Shown here: positions 26,466-36,812 of the stretch, one piece after another | Layout of the letters: each line of letters begins with the position of its first letter | Position numbering within the stretch: the first letter of the stretch is position 1 | Assembly (NCBI RefSeq): GCF_002220365.1 | Contig: NZ_MTHB01000073.1 | Coordinates: 1-63,221 of the forward strand | Source: Caballeronia sordidicola | GTDB taxonomy: Bacteria; Pseudomonadota; Gammaproteobacteria; Burkholderiales; Burkholderiaceae | Direction of reading: 5' to 3' | Length of the DNA stretch: 63,221 nucleotides | Notes under the pieces: generated by a model | Databases searched by the model: none | Told to the model about the DNA's origin: nothing | The model's input: only the letters and a program-made list of their open reading frames with translations | Program-made: the position numbers and the translations under genes

Positions 26466-27533
26466 ATGCAGACAGTTCGCCGTTTCGCATTCCTCGCGTT
26501 GACATGCAGTGTCATTGGTTTGTCGCCTTCGTCGAACGCATCGGCCGACTCCGCCGATGCGCAACGGAGCATCAAGCAGGTCGTCTCGTTCGGGGACAGT
26601 CTTTCTGACGTTGGCACCTATGCGTATGCCCGGAAATTCGGCGGCGGCACCTACACCACCAATCCGGGCGCGATCTCCGTAGAGGTTATCGCGGAACATT
26701 ATGGGTCGGGCCTCACACCAGCGTTGACGGGAGGCTTCGGGCAACCCAGCGTCGTTCATCCCGAAGGATTTGGCTACGCCCAAGGCGGCGCCCGAGTCGC
26801 GGGGCCACCGAACCCCGGCGATGCAACAGGCGACACCGGCGAGTTACAGACTCCACTGACCTCACAGGTGGCGGCCTATCTTCAGTTGCATACACGCTTC
26901 ACCGCACAGCAACTCGTACTGATGCAAGGCGGAGCCAACGACGTTCAGGATGCCTATGGCGCATGGGCGGGAATGGTTGCCAACGGCGGCGACCCGGCCG
27001 CGTCCTTGCAGGCGGTGCTGCCGCCGCTGCGACAGGCAGCGCAACAATTTGCGGGGCTGGTGCACAACGTGCAACAACACGGCGCCACTCATATCGTTGT
27101 ACAAAACGTACCGGACATCAGCAAGGCGCCGATCGCAAACCTTGTTGAGCAGCAACTGCCTGGCTCCGCGAAAGTGCTTCGGCGGCTGTCGCAAGTGTTC
27201 AACACCGCGCTGGATGAAGCGCTCCCTTCATCGCCGGCCGTGTTGCGGATCGATGCATTCACGTTCATCGATGAAGCGTCAGAGAACTATCGCCAACTTG
27301 GCTTTCGCTTCGACGGCAGCGTCGGCACCCACGTAGCATGCGCCCCGGCAAACTTGCCACCGGCGTTTCAAGCCGATGACGCCAGCGCGCTCTTCTGCTC
27401 ACGCGCGACATACGTCTCCCCTCATGCTGACGCCATTTATATGTTCGCTGACGCATATCATCCGACGACTCATCTGCAACAACTCATAGCGGACTACGTC
27501 GTGATCCTGATCGACAACTGGCTTCACGAATAG
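26466..27533 (+). CDS. Exported GDSL-family esterase/lipase
   Basis: A 355-residue SGNH/GDSL hydrolase with a signal peptide (residues 1-27, ending NASADS). The nucleophile block is SFGDSLSDVG (S45), the Asn block is QGGANDVQD, and the C-terminal dyad is in DAYHPTTH (D329, H332). This resembles extracellular lipases/esterases and autotransporter-type esterase domains, but there is no beta-barrel, so it is probably secreted or periplasmic. It is divergent from the chemoreceptor and convergent with the sugar importer operon. Confidence 0.87.
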   Translation: MQTVRRFAFLALTCSVIGLSPSSNASADSADAQRSIKQVVSFGDSLSDVGTYAYARKFGGGTYTTNPGAISVEVIAEHYGSGLTPALTGGFGQPSVVHPEGFGYAQGGARVAGPPNPGDATGDTGELQTPLTSQVAAYLQLHTRFTAQQLVLMQGGANDVQDAYGAWAGMVANGGDPAASLQAVLPPLRQAAQQFAGLVHNVQQHGATHIVVQNVPDISKAPIANLVEQQLPGSAKVLRRLSQVFNTALDEALPSSPAVLRIDAFTFIDEASENYRQLGFRFDGSVGTHVACAPANLPPAFQADDASALFCSRATYVSPHADAIYMFADAYHPTTHLQQLIADYVVILIDNWLHE

Positions 27534-27542
27534 GCCATTGCC

Positions 27543-28394
27543 CTAGCCCTTCGTTGCCCCGAACGTCAGTCCGGCAACGAAGTGCCGCTGCATCGCGAAG
27601 AACATCATGACCGACGGCAACGCAGCCAGTATCGATCCCGCAGAGACAAGGTTCCACGACGTCACCCACTGACCCTTGAGCGCGGCCACACCCACGGTAA
27701 TGGGCGCCGCCTCGTCTCCCGTGGTGAGGCACAGTGCCCAGAAGTAGTCGTTCCACACGAACGTGAAGACCAGGATTGCCAGCGCGGCGAGCGCCGGGCG
27801 AATCAACGGCAACACGATGCGAAAGAACACCGTCCACTCATTCGCGCCTTCAATGCGCGCGGCTTCGACCAACTCGAACGGCAACTGCTTGATGAAATTG
27901 CGCAGGAACAGCGCGCAAAACCCGGTCTGAAACGCGATGTGAAACAGGATCAGCGCGCCGACAGTATTGAAGATACCCATCTGCAAGGACAGGTCCCGCA
28001 CCGGGATCATCAGGATCTGGATAGGTACGAAGTTCCCCGCGACAAACGTTGCGAATAACGTGGTGTTGCCCCGAAACGAATAGATCGCCAACGCAAAACC
28101 GGCCATGGAAGCCAGCACGATCGAGCCGACGACTGCCGGCACCGTTATGAGCACGCTGTTCCACATATAGTGGAGCATCGGGGACGTCGTCAGCGCATCG
28201 CTGTAGTTGGCAATCAGTGAGAAGTGCCGTGGCCAGCCCCAGTAATTGCCTTCGACCAGTTCATCGGAGGAGCGAATGGACGTCACCATCACCGCTATCA
28301 ACGGCAGTAACCAGATCACCAGCGCGACCGGTAACGACAACTTGTAAAGCGCCCGATTCACGGGCTTCCACTTGGCGACGGGCATTGGAAACAT
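27543..28394 (-). CDS. Carbohydrate ABC transporter permease (MalG type)
   Basis: A 283-residue inner-membrane permease with six hydrophobic spans and the EAA motif ELVEAARIEGANEWTVFFRI followed by LPLIRPALAAL. The start at 28394 has CAGGAG about nine bases upstream; the much longer open frame to 29045 overlaps the companion permease gene in another frame and is not real. It is the last gene of the GH42 operon and pairs with the next permease as a heterodimer. Confidence 0.9.
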   Translation of the reverse strand: MFPMPVAKWKPVNRALYKLSLPVALVIWLLPLIAVMVTSIRSSDELVEGNYWGWPRHFSLIANYSDALTTSPMLHYMWNSVLITVPAVVGSIVLASMAGFALAIYSFRGNTTLFATFVAGNFVPIQILMIPVRDLSLQMGIFNTVGALILFHIAFQTGFCALFLRNFIKQLPFELVEAARIEGANEWTVFFRIVLPLIRPALAALAILVFTFVWNDYFWALCLTTGDEAAPITVGVAALKGQWVTSWNLVSAGSILAALPSVMMFFAMQRHFVAGLTFGATKG

Positions 28395-28408
28395 GGCGCG
28401 CTCCTGGC

Positions 28409-29317
28409 TTATTGCTCGGTGCGCAACATTCTGCGCAAGTGATAAACGATGTACACCATCATGATCGCGAACAGCACCACGGCGATCGCGGCGGAATAGC
28501 CGATACGGTAGTACTTGATCGCCTGGTCGTACATGTAATAGGCCAGCACGGTGGAGCTTTCGAACGGACCACCGCCGCTCATGACGGAAATCAGGTCGAA
28601 GCTGCGCAACGCCCCGATGATGGTCACCACGATCGCCATGAAGGTCGTTGGACGCAGCTGCGGCAAGATGACGTGCCACAGCATGGTCCAGCCCTTCGCG
28701 CCTTCCATGCGGGCGGCTTCTATCTGCTCGGAATTGAGCGATGTCAGTCCAGTCAGGTACAAGATCATGCAATAGGCGGTCTGCGGCCAAAGCGCGGCAA
28801 AGATGATCCCGAAGGTCACGTAACGCGGATCGCCGAGCACCGGCACGCCATGTCCGAGGATCAGCTTCAGCAAGCCGAAAGTCGGGTCGTAGAACCAGCT
28901 GAACATCAAGCCGACCACCACGCCTGACAACACGAACGGTGCGAAGAACAGCGACTTCACCATGCGAATGCCTCTGACCGCCTGGTTCAGGTACAACGCG
29001 ACGGCGAGACCCATCGGTGGCGCCAGCAGGAACAGGATCAGCCACAAGACGTTGTTCTTCAGCGCGGTATAGAACGTGGGCGCGTGGAACAGTTCGACAT
29101 AGTTATCGAAGCCGACAAAGGTCTTCTCCGTCATCCCGTCCCAATTGTAAAAGCTGAGCCTGAGGCTGGAGAAGATCGGCCAGATCACGTAGATCGCGAC
29201 CATGATGCAGGCCGGCGCGAGGAACAGGAACGCGGCCAACCGCTGCTGTCGCGCAGTCGCCGACATCCTTTTGCGGCGCTTTGACTTGATCGCCGGAACG
29301 CTGAGGGTTTCGGACAT
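28409..29317 (-). CDS. Carbohydrate ABC transporter permease (MalF type)
   Basis: A 302-residue permease with six spans and the EAA loop QIEAARMEGAKGWTMLWHV, LPQLRPT. A basic N-terminus (IKSKRRKRMSATARQQR) precedes the first span (LAAFLFLAPACIMVAIYVIW), as expected for a cytoplasmic start. TCAGGAG precedes the ATG. It is separated from the partner permease by 14 bases and from the binding-protein gene by a 69-base spacer holding a stem-loop. Confidence 0.9.
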   Translation of the reverse strand: MSETLSVPAIKSKRRKRMSATARQQRLAAFLFLAPACIMVAIYVIWPIFSSLRLSFYNWDGMTEKTFVGFDNYVELFHAPTFYTALKNNVLWLILFLLAPPMGLAVALYLNQAVRGIRMVKSLFFAPFVLSGVVVGLMFSWFYDPTFGLLKLILGHGVPVLGDPRYVTFGIIFAALWPQTAYCMILYLTGLTSLNSEQIEAARMEGAKGWTMLWHVILPQLRPTTFMAIVVTIIGALRSFDLISVMSGGGPFESSTVLAYYMYDQAIKYYRIGYSAAIAVVLFAIMMVYIVYHLRRMLRTEQ

Positions 29318-29351
29318 GTGGTGCTCTCCTGATCCTGATGCTGATCGCCAG

Positions 29352-29378
29352 GGCGGCTCGCGTTAGTGGCGAGCCGCC
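29352..29378 (-). terminator. Intra-operon stem-loop after the binding-protein gene
   Basis: Perfect 10-base GC-rich arms (29352-29361, 29369-29378) with a seven-base loop lie just beyond the stop of the binding-protein gene and before the first permease gene. Such stems commonly stabilise or partly terminate transcripts, so that the periplasmic protein exceeds the membrane parts. That role is inferred here. Confidence 0.6.
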
Positions 29379-29386
29379 GTCTTACG

Positions 29387-30637
29387 CTACTTCTTGTAGA
29401 TACGCTTGCGAGTGGCTTCGAGCTGCGCCAGGATCGCGTCAAGTTGCGTCGGGTCAGACACGAACTGCTGCATGCCCTTCATGCCTTCGTCGGCCATCTC
29501 CTTGGTCATGTCGCGGTCGTAGAACTGAGCAATGCCACCCTTCGTCTGCGAGAGGATCTGGAAGCCGATCTTCGAGATGGGATCGTCCGGTTCCGGCGCC
29601 TTGCTATTGGCCGGCAACGATCCCAACCCCTTCGCCAGTTGTGCGCTGATGTCCGGCGTTTCCGCGAATGCCAGGAACGTGTGTGCGTCCGCCTTGTTCT
29701 TCGCCTTCGACGGAATATGCAGCGACTCCACGGGACCATCTTCAGCAGTCGGCACGTTGCTGTCGATGATCGGGAACTGGAAGAAGCCCATCTGCGGCTT
29801 GATGTTCTCCGGGAAGCCACCTGTAATGAACGTACCCATCAGCATCATGGCCGCCTTGCCCTGGAACAGGAACGGCTGCACCGCATCGAGGTCGTAGGAC
29901 AGCGAGTTGTCGATGAACACCTTGTTATCAATCAAGTCCTTCCACGCCGTATAGACCTTCTTCACGCGCGGGTCCGTGTAGGCGATGTCGCCTGCCATCA
30001 GCTTCTGATGAAACGCGTTGCCGTTGATGCGCAGGTCAAGGTAATCGAACCAGCCGGCGAGTGTCCATGCGTCTCGCCCAGCCACCGCGACCGGTGCAAT
30101 GCCCGCCGCTTTCAGCTTCTTGCAGTCGTCGAGGAATTCCTGCCACGTCTTCGGCTCCGCGGTAATGCCCACCTTCTGGAACAGGTCTTTGCGGTAGAAC
30201 ATGCCCCAGGCGTAGTACACGGTCGGCGCCGAATATTGCTTGCCGTTGTACGTGGACGATTCCTTGGTCGACGCGTACATTGCGTTCCAGCCGTTCTTGT
30301 TCCAGTCCGGCGTCAGGTCTTCGAACAAGCCGCGCTTCGCGTAATACGCCATGCGTTCGCCGTTGTGCCAGTTGACAATATCGGGCGAAACGGTTGTGAG
30401 CCAGCCGGGCAATTGCACCTTGTAGGCTTCTTCATCGACGAAGGTCACCTTCACGTCAATATCCGGATGCGCTTTCTTGAAGGCATCGAAGGTCTGTTGC
30501 CAGACCGCGCGCTGGCTAGCCCCTTTGAACGCGATGTTCGCGGTCAAGGTCCCCGCCTGCGCAATGCTGGTTGTGGCTATGGCTATGGATACGGCCAGCG
30601 CCGCGCCGGTCAGTCCGTGGCGAATCAAGGTTTTCAT
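29387..30637 (-). CDS. Carbohydrate ABC transporter substrate-binding protein (family 1)
   Basis: A 416-residue periplasmic sugar-binding protein with a signal peptide (ALAVSIAIATTSIAQAG). The mature chain shows the family 1 layout: an N-terminal KGASQRAVWQQTFDAFKKAHPD block, WLTTVSPDIVNWHNGERM, and the FKVGITAEPKTWQEF-like region (KVGITAEPKTWQEFLDDCKK). GAGGAG precedes the ATG. With the adjacent GH42 gene the ligand is probably a galactose-containing oligosaccharide. Confidence 0.9.
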   Translation of the reverse strand: MKTLIRHGLTGAALAVSIAIATTSIAQAGTLTANIAFKGASQRAVWQQTFDAFKKAHPDIDVKVTFVDEEAYKVQLPGWLTTVSPDIVNWHNGERMAYYAKRGLFEDLTPDWNKNGWNAMYASTKESSTYNGKQYSAPTVYYAWGMFYRKDLFQKVGITAEPKTWQEFLDDCKKLKAAGIAPVAVAGRDAWTLAGWFDYLDLRINGNAFHQKLMAGDIAYTDPRVKKVYTAWKDLIDNKVFIDNSLSYDLDAVQPFLFQGKAAMMLMGTFITGGFPENIKPQMGFFQFPIIDSNVPTAEDGPVESLHIPSKAKNKADAHTFLAFAETPDISAQLAKGLGSLPANSKAPEPDDPISKIGFQILSQTKGGIAQFYDRDMTKEMADEGMKGMQQFVSDPTQLDAILAQLEATRKRIYKK

Positions 30638-30672
30638 GCGTGTCTCCTCATCGATGAGTGTTGTGTGCCTGG

Positions 30673-32613
30673 CTATGCTCTGTAAATCGCGACGCCCTGC
30701 GGTTCTACTTCGTCCTGCCCCACTATGAAGCTCACGGCGGCCGGAATCCTGTACGGCGTCGCGTTGTAGTTAAAGACATAGGTCAAGCCACCACGCCGGC
30801 TGATCCGGATGCCTTCGGGCAACGGTGCGGCATTTAGGCCGGCTGCTTTCGCCACGTTCAGAAAGATCTCCTGCGTGAGGGTTTCATCGAAGAGACTGGC
30901 GAGGTAGCGCACGGAACCGCTACGTACGATGGCGGGATGCCCGTCCGCGAACGATGCCTCAACCTGCACGCCATTGCTTGCTTCGATGAAGTCGCGCCAG
31001 TGACGCGCCTCACCGCGTTGGTCCACCTTTTCGGTTACGTTCGGGCGCATCGATTCAACGCGCCACACGCGGATGGGAATAAGCTTCGCGATGCCCTCGC
31101 CCGGCGGCAGCGCAGCGGGAATCGTCAGATCGACCGTCTTGGATCCCGTGCGCGGCCCGAGCACCACCTGTGCGCCGCTTGCCGCGAGCCTGCCGGCAAA
31201 ATCAGCGGGCACCACCGGCAGCGGCGGCACGACGATCATCTTGTAGCCATCCAGCGGGGCATCGACCGGAATCACATCGACATCGAGCCCCAGGCTGCGC
31301 AATGCGCTGTAGTACTCGAATGCAAAACGCGGATAGTGGAAGTCAGCACCTTGGGGATGAATTTCGAATAGCCACTTTGCTTCGTAATCCCAAACAAGTG
31401 CAACTTTGGTGGATACCGTCGATTCACCGTCTGCTTCCAGCACCTGCTCGATTTCCTTCGCCACCACCGACGCTTCCACGCCGCCCATATCGAGCCGGTT
31501 ATCGGGTGTGTTCAACCCCGCGTGCATCTGCTCTTGCGCGAACGGCGCTTGCCGCCAGCGGAAATACGATACGCACCCCGCGCCGTGCGCGAACGCTTCC
31601 CAACTCCAGAGACGCACCATGCCCGGCAGCGGCGCGGGATTCCAATGCGCCCAGTTCACCGGCCCCGGTTGCTGCTCCATCACCCAGAACGGCAACTTCG
31701 ACATGCCGCGATACACATCGTGATTAAACGATGCGAAGTCGGGATGGCCCGTGCGCAGCCACTTCGACTTGATCGACGGATCGAACCACTGCTCCTCGAG
31801 CGCGCCGAGCGGATAGCTGTCCCATGTCGCAATATCCAGGTCCGCCGCCACCTTGTAGTGATCGAACTCGGTGAAGAGTTGCATGAAGTTGTGCGCGACC
31901 GGCCGCTGCGGCGAATGCGCGCGAATGATGTCGACCTGCATGCGGTTGTAACGTACGACTTCGTCCGAGGCGAAACGCCGGTAATCGAGCCGATGCGTCG
32001 GATGCGCTTCCGTCACGGTGCCAACCGGCAGATCGATTTCGTCGAAGCTGCGGAACTCCATGCTCCAGAAGACCGTGCCCCATGCGGTGTTGAGCGCGTC
32101 GATGGTGCCATAGCGATGCTTCAGCCATTCTCTAAAACGCTGCAACGCGGCCGGTGAATAGCTGACTACGGTGTTGTGGCAGCCGAACTCATTGTCTGTT
32201 TGCCAGAACGCCACCGCGGGATGCTTGCCGTAACGCTCTGCCACGGCCGTACAAATTTTCTGCGAGGCCTCGAAGTACGAAGGCGACGAGAAATCGTAAT
32301 GCCGGCGCGAACCGAACGCACGCGGACGGCCATCGGCGCCAATGGGCAAGATATCCGGATGACGATCGATCAGCCACTTCGGCGGCGTGGCGGTCGGCGT
32401 GCACATGACGACCTTCAGGCCCGCGTTGGCGAGCACGTCGATTGCGCGGTCCAGCCAAGCCCAGTTGTATTCACCTGGTGAAGGTTCGATCCGGCTCCAC
32501 GCAAACTCCGCAATCCGGACGCGGTCGATACCCAGCGCTTTCATGCGAGCCGCGTCGTCTTTCCACATCGATTCGGGCCAGTGTTCCGGGTAATAGCAGA
32601 CTCCAAGACGCAT
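30673..32613 (-). CDS. GH42 beta-galactosidase
   Basis: A 646-residue glycoside hydrolase family 42 enzyme. The first part is a TIM barrel starting [14 protein letters not shown], with the acid/base motif WQTDNEFG (N141, E142) and the nucleophile in [12 protein letters not shown] (E313). A trimerisation-like middle domain ([19 protein letters not shown]) and a C-terminal beta domain follow. No signal peptide is visible, so it cleaves imported galactosides in the cytoplasm. AGGAG precedes the ATG, and the gene lies 11 bases after the ATPase gene. Confidence 0.93.
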   Translation of the reverse strand: MRLGVCYYPEHWPESMWKDDAARMKALGIDRVRIAEFAWSRIEPSPGEYNWAWLDRAIDVLANAGLKVVMCTPTATPPKWLIDRHPDILPIGADGRPRAFGSRRHYDFSSPSYFEASQKICTAVAERYGKHPAVAFWQTDNEFGCHNTVVSYSPAALQRFREWLKHRYGTIDALNTAWGTVFWSMEFRSFDEIDLPVGTVTEAHPTHRLDYRRFASDEVVRYNRMQVDIIRAHSPQRPVAHNFMQLFTEFDHYKVAADLDIATWDSYPLGALEEQWFDPSIKSKWLRTGHPDFASFNHDVYRGMSKLPFWVMEQQPGPVNWAHWNPAPLPGMVRLWSWEAFAHGAGCVSYFRWRQAPFAQEQMHAGLNTPDNRLDMGGVEASVVAKEIEQVLEADGESTVSTKVALVWDYEAKWLFEIHPQGADFHYPRFAFEYYSALRSLGLDVDVIPVDAPLDGYKMIVVPPLPVVPADFAGRLAASGAQVVLGPRTGSKTVDLTIPAALPPGEGIAKLIPIRVWRVESMRPNVTEKVDQRGEARHWRDFIEASNGVQVEASFADGHPAIVRSGSVRYLASLFDETLTQEIFLNVAKAAGLNAAPLPEGIRISRRGGLTYVFNYNATPYRIPAAVSFIVGQDEVEPQGVAIYRA

Positions 32614-32624
32614 ATGGTGCGCTC

Positions 32625-33767
32625 CTACGCAAATTGTTTAATGGCATCCGATGTGACGGCAAAGCCGTCCTCGGTGAAGAGATGACACGACGCGGGCGGC
32701 ACGTTGAACACCACGCGCTCGCCCTGCCGTGGCGTCTTGTCGCCGGGTGCCTTGGCGATCAGCACCGCGCCGCCCGGTTGATCGAGATGCAGATAGCTGT
32801 GCTCGCCGAGTTGTTCGACCAGCGACACCGTGCGGCTGATCTGTTGAGTCGAGCCTTCGCTGGCGGCCGGTTCAAGATGCTCGGGACGAATGCCTAGCGT
32901 GACGGCCTGATCCGGCCGCAAGGCCTCACCGCTGGCGTGAACCTGCAGTCGCTCGTTCGTTTCATCGAGGACAATCGACACGCTTTCCGCGCTGCCCGAT
33001 ACCACTCGCGCTGGCAGGAAGTTCATTCGCGGCGAACCAATGAACCCGGCAACAAAGCGGCTTCTCGGCCGGTGATATAACTCGAGCGGCGCACCCACTT
33101 GGGCAATGCTGCCGTACTTCGCCGTGTCAGCGCCTGCATGCAGCAGGACGATCTTGTCGGCGAGCGTCATGGCTTCTATCTGATCGTGAGTGACGTAGAC
33201 AACGCTGGCGGTATTGAACTGCTTGTGCAGGCGTGCGATCTCGACCCGCGTTTGGCCGCGCAATGTTGCGTCGAGATTGGAGAGCGGTTCATCGAAGAGA
33301 AATACGCTCGGACTCCGAACGATAGCCCGGCCGATCGCCACACGTTGCCGTTGCCCGCCCGACAGCTCCTTCGGCCTGCGTTCAAGCAACGCTTCGAGTT
33401 GCAGCACGCGCGCGGCTTCCTTCACTTTCTGGTCGATCACGTCCTTCGGTGTCTTCGCGAGCGTCAGGCCGAACGCCATGTTCTGGTAGACGGTCATGTG
33501 CGGAAAGAGCGCGTAGCTCTGGAACACCATCGCGACGCCACGCTGTGCTGCAGGCACTTCGTTGACGAGTTTGCCGTCGATATACAGGTCGCCGTCCGTG
33601 ATGTCTTCCAGACCCGCGATCATGCGCAGCAAGGTGGATTTGCCACATCCTGAAGGGCCGAGGAATACGCAGAATTCGTGCTCGCCGATCTCCAGATCGA
33701 CATCGCGAATCACGAGTGCGTGATCGCCGTACGCTTTTTGAACTGATCGTAACGAGATGCTCGCCAT
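32625..33767 (-). CDS. Carbohydrate ABC transporter ATPase (MalK/UgpC/MsmX type)
   Basis: A 380-residue ATPase. Walker A is GPSGCGKST, the signature is [15 protein letters not shown] and Walker B is [13 protein letters not shown]. It has the C-terminal OB-fold regulatory extension (residues 240-380) of MalK-type proteins. It is the first gene of the operon that continues with GH42, binding protein and two permeases. Its promoter region carries an 18-base LacI-type palindrome (33804-33821). Confidence 0.93.
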   Translation of the reverse strand: MASISLRSVQKAYGDHALVIRDVDLEIGEHEFCVFLGPSGCGKSTLLRMIAGLEDITDGDLYIDGKLVNEVPAAQRGVAMVFQSYALFPHMTVYQNMAFGLTLAKTPKDVIDQKVKEAARVLQLEALLERRPKELSGGQRQRVAIGRAIVRSPSVFLFDEPLSNLDATLRGQTRVEIARLHKQFNTASVVYVTHDQIEAMTLADKIVLLHAGADTAKYGSIAQVGAPLELYHRPRSRFVAGFIGSPRMNFLPARVVSGSAESVSIVLDETNERLQVHASGEALRPDQAVTLGIRPEHLEPAASEGSTQQISRTVSLVEQLGEHSYLHLDQPGGAVLIAKAPGDKTPRQGERVVFNVPPASCHLFTEDGFAVTSDAIKQFA

Positions 33768-33803
33768 GCCGACGTCTCCGTGTTTTACCGGGGAGACAAC
33801 GGA

Positions 33804-33821
33804 AGGTTAAGCGCTTAACCT
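33804..33821. promoter_or_regulatory. LacI-family operator, perfect 18-bp palindrome centred on GCGC
   Basis: The sequence AGGTTAAGCGCTTAACCT is a perfect palindrome with the central CG step typical of LacI/GalR-family operators. It lies 37 bases upstream of the galactoside operon's first start codon, in the divergent region before the LacI-family gene at 34056. Repression of the operon by that regulator is the simplest inference. Confidence 0.8.
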
Positions 33822-34055
33822 CCTGCCTGAGAAAAAACGATCCGTGTTTGGGATCGCTTTGACCGGCTGTCTCCGTCCTATGTTTTTAACTACCTTGGTC
33901 TCAAATTTAGCGGCGTCGGCGGTTTTATACAAATGCCGGGAAGCCATCCCAAAATGTGGACAATGAAAGGGGTATTTGGACGAAGCGGCCAAACCGGCGA
34001 CAGTTCATCGACATCGGCCGATGTTGTGCCGCGTTAACCCTTGTCTTGAGATTCG

Positions 34056-35072
34056 ATGACTACTTTGGCCGAAGTCGCTGTACGCGCCGGCGTCACGCCG
34101 GCAACCGTCTCCAATGTGCTGCGCAAGCGCGGCAAGGTGGGCGCCGCGACGCGTCAGCGCGTGCTCGATGCGGTGGAGGCGCTGGGCTACCGCCCGCACC
34201 TGACCGCGCGGGCGCTGGCTGAAGGGAGCGCGCCTACTCTTGCGTTGATGGTGACCAGTATTGCGAACCCGTTTTATCCGGAGTTCGCGTTGGCGGCAGA
34301 GCGGGCAGCGCGCAAGAATGGGCGTTTTCTGATCGTATGTAATACGAACGAAGATCCGGTGATCAGCCGCGCGTACCTGGACCAGATTGCGGGGACCTTG
34401 TCGGAAGGCGTGCTGGTGATGAACTCCCGAATCGCGTTCGACGATCTTCATACCACGCGCGCACGCGGCACACCGGTCGTGCTGTGCATGTGGGAACGCC
34501 CGGAGGTATCGCCTGGACTGCCTTGTATCGCCGTCGATTTTTTCGCTGCCGGCGCGCTGGCCGCGCAACATCTGCTGGACCTCGGGCACACGCGGATTGG
34601 AGCGATCATCGGGAGTCAGCCGGACGGTGTTCAGGCGGCACGATACGCCGGCTTTTGTCACACCCTGAAGGTTGCGGGCGTGCCGCATCCTGAGCAGGAA
34701 GCGCGTTTTACTCGCGACGCTGTCCAGGGCGGCTACGAAGCTGCGTGTGAATTGCTGACGGAGCACCACGACTTGACCGCAATCTTCGCGACCAACGACT
34801 TGCCTGCGCTGGGCGCGATGCACGCCGCCGCGGATCGCGGCATGCGCATTCCCGATGACCTGTCAGTGATCGGGATTACCGATATTCAACTGGCGCGTGA
34901 ATCACGGCCGGGGTTATCGACCGTTGCCGTTCCTACCGATGCCGCCGCTGCGATGGCCGTGGAGTTGCTGGAAGCGTTGATCGAAAGCGGTGGCCACTGC
35001 GAGACGCCCATGCGTGTAGCACCCCCGCCCGTGCTCGTTCAAAGAGCATCGACGGGACGGGTGCGTAGCTGA
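34056..35072 (+). CDS. LacI-family repressor of the galactoside operon
   Basis: A 338-residue regulator with an N-terminal helix-turn-helix (TTLAEVAVRAGVTPATVSNV) and hinge helix (PHLTARALAEG), followed by a sugar-sensing domain (LALMVTSIANPFYPEFALAAE; IFATNDLPALGAMHAA; IPDDLSVIGI). It is divergent from the GH42/importer operon, with a perfect operator-like palindrome between them. It probably releases DNA on binding a galactoside or galactose. The ribosome-binding site is not strong. Confidence 0.92.
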   Translation: MTTLAEVAVRAGVTPATVSNVLRKRGKVGAATRQRVLDAVEALGYRPHLTARALAEGSAPTLALMVTSIANPFYPEFALAAERAARKNGRFLIVCNTNEDPVISRAYLDQIAGTLSEGVLVMNSRIAFDDLHTTRARGTPVVLCMWERPEVSPGLPCIAVDFFAAGALAAQHLLDLGHTRIGAIIGSQPDGVQAARYAGFCHTLKVAGVPHPEQEARFTRDAVQGGYEAACELLTEHHDLTAIFATNDLPALGAMHAAADRGMRIPDDLSVIGITDIQLARESRPGLSTVAVPTDAAAAMAVELLEALIESGGHCETPMRVAPPPVLVQRASTGRVRS

Positions 35073-35105
35073 AGCATGAGTATTGAAGCCCTTTTTGAAG
35101 CGCTA

Positions 35106-36491
35106 TTACGCGCTCTCAGGGATCTTCGCGAACAGCATGTTCAAGCCTTCCGCGATGGTCGGATGCGAGAGGATCGCGTCACGAACGGCGGTGTACGGAA
35201 GATTGCCGAGCATGGCCATCTGCACCGTCGCGACCACTTCTCCCGCGTTCGAACCGAGCATCGTGAAGCCGAGGATGCGATCCGATTGCGTATCCACGAT
35301 CGCTTTCATGAAGCCGTGCGTGTCACCGGTCGTACGGGCGCGGGGAATAGACGCCATCGGGAGTTTCGCCACACGCACGGCGATGCCTTGCCGTTGCGCG
35401 TCACTTTCGTTGATACCCACACGTGCAAGTTCCGGTTCGATGAACATTGCGTACGGAATGACGCGATCACGCGTGGTCAGATTGCCGCCGGCGAGTTGCG
35501 ATTTGAGCACGCGATAGTCATCGAATGAAGCATGCGTGAACATGGGTGTTCCCGCTACCTCACCAATTGCCCATGTGTTCGGTGCAGACGTCGCCAGACG
35601 CTCATCGACTTTGATAAATCCGCGTTCATCGAGCGCCACGCCAGCCAGGTCCAGTCCGATGCCTGCCGTGCGCGGCACCCTGCCCGTCGCCACGAGCAAA
35701 TGCGTGCCCGTTATGTGGCTGCCGTCGTTGAGCTCGACAGTCACGGATTGTCCCGAGCGGCCGCTGACCTGCGAGGGCTTGACCGACACCCTCACGTCGA
35801 TTCCTTCGTTGGCAAGGACCGACTCAATCGCATCCGTGACGTCGGTGTCCTCGCGCATGGCAACACGCGGCGCCTCTTGCACGACGGTTACGTTGCTGCC
35901 CAGGCGCCGGAACGCCTGCGCCATTTCCAGGCCGATATACCCACCGCCAATCACGATCAGATGTTCCGGCAGCGACTCGAGTTCGAGTGCTTCAACATGC
36001 GTCATGGGTGCGGCGTCGCGCAGGCCGGGAATATCGGGAATCGCGGCGTACGTCCCTGTGTTGATGAACACATGCTCACCCTCGACCACGCGTTCCCGCC
36101 CGTCGTTCATCGTGACCTGAATCCGGCGCGGGCCCACGAAATGTCCGGTGCCAAGGATCAGGTCGAACCCCGATGCCTCGAACGCCTTTGCGTTGATATC
36201 GACCATACCGTCCACGACTTCACGCACGCGCCGGTGAACCTGCGTCATATCGACCTTGGCTTCGTGAGCCTTGCCCTTCAATATGTCTGCGGATTGCACG
36301 GCGTGCATGATGCGCGCAGTTTGAATCAGCGCCTTGCTTGGAATACACGCCACGTTGATACACGAGCCGCCGATCATTCCCTCTTCGACAACCGCCACGC
36401 GCTTGCCTGATTTGGCGAGTTCCATCGCCAGCGTCTTGCCGCCCTTTCCGCCGCCCAGAAACACATATTCGAATTGCTCGATCGTCGACAT
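35106..36491 (-). CDS. Pyridine nucleotide-disulfide oxidoreductase (mercuric reductase/lipoamide dehydrogenase-like)
   Basis: A 461-residue class I flavin disulfide reductase. The FAD site is FLGGGKGGKTLAMELA, a redox pair C44/C49 sits in GGSCINVACIPSK, the NAD(P)H site is VIGGGYIGLEMAQAF, and the C-terminal active-site motif is LSHPTIAEGLN. There is no heavy-metal-binding N-terminal domain and no mer gene nearby, and lipoamide dehydrogenase partners are absent, so the physiological disulfide is unknown. GGGAG precedes the ATG. Its neighbour at 36813 is a divergent AraC regulator that may control it. Confidence 0.88.
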   Translation of the reverse strand: MSTIEQFEYVFLGGGKGGKTLAMELAKSGKRVAVVEEGMIGGSCINVACIPSKALIQTARIMHAVQSADILKGKAHEAKVDMTQVHRRVREVVDGMVDINAKAFEASGFDLILGTGHFVGPRRIQVTMNDGRERVVEGEHVFINTGTYAAIPDIPGLRDAAPMTHVEALELESLPEHLIVIGGGYIGLEMAQAFRRLGSNVTVVQEAPRVAMREDTDVTDAIESVLANEGIDVRVSVKPSQVSGRSGQSVTVELNDGSHITGTHLLVATGRVPRTAGIGLDLAGVALDERGFIKVDERLATSAPNTWAIGEVAGTPMFTHASFDDYRVLKSQLAGGNLTTRDRVIPYAMFIEPELARVGINESDAQRQGIAVRVAKLPMASIPRARTTGDTHGFMKAIVDTQSDRILGFTMLGSNAGEVVATVQMAMLGNLPYTAVRDAILSHPTIAEGLNMLFAKIPESA

Positions 36492-36812
36492 TTTCAGCTC
36501 CCTTTCAAAGGTTTGCGCATGGCTGAACCGAGCCGGTATGGGAGGATTCGCACTACGCCGAGAGAGCGGGTTATTTTCTATACAACCCTGCCCCCGCCAT
36601 GACGTAAATGTAGACTTCGGAGCGCTGAATCTCCATGCCGGACCGGCTCGAATGGATGCTCGTTCGTCTCATTGCCCGAGTTTCATTGCAGACGAATTAC
36701 GTGAGGTTGGCGGCGTTCGCGCAGGTTGCGCCCGATAATCGCGGGTTTTGTTCTCCGGTAAGATCGCTAAGCCGCCGTTAATGCCTTGCTACTTGCGCCT
36801 CTGCGCTCAACC
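36492..36812. other. Divergent promoter region, flavoprotein and AraC regulator
   Basis: About 321 bases with no supported gene, between divergently transcribed genes. I see no strong palindrome; promoters for both genes are expected here. Confidence 0.45.

Noticed and set aside
27543..29045. Single 500-codon reading of the minus-strand permease frame
   Set aside because: The upstream half overlaps the MalF-type permease gene in another frame and has no sensible protein features; the true start has a ribosome-binding site at 28394.
35106..36491. Mercury resistance gene merA
   Set aside because: The flavoprotein has the CxxxxC core but lacks the N-terminal metal-binding domain and the C-terminal vicinal cysteines of MerA, and no mer genes are nearby.
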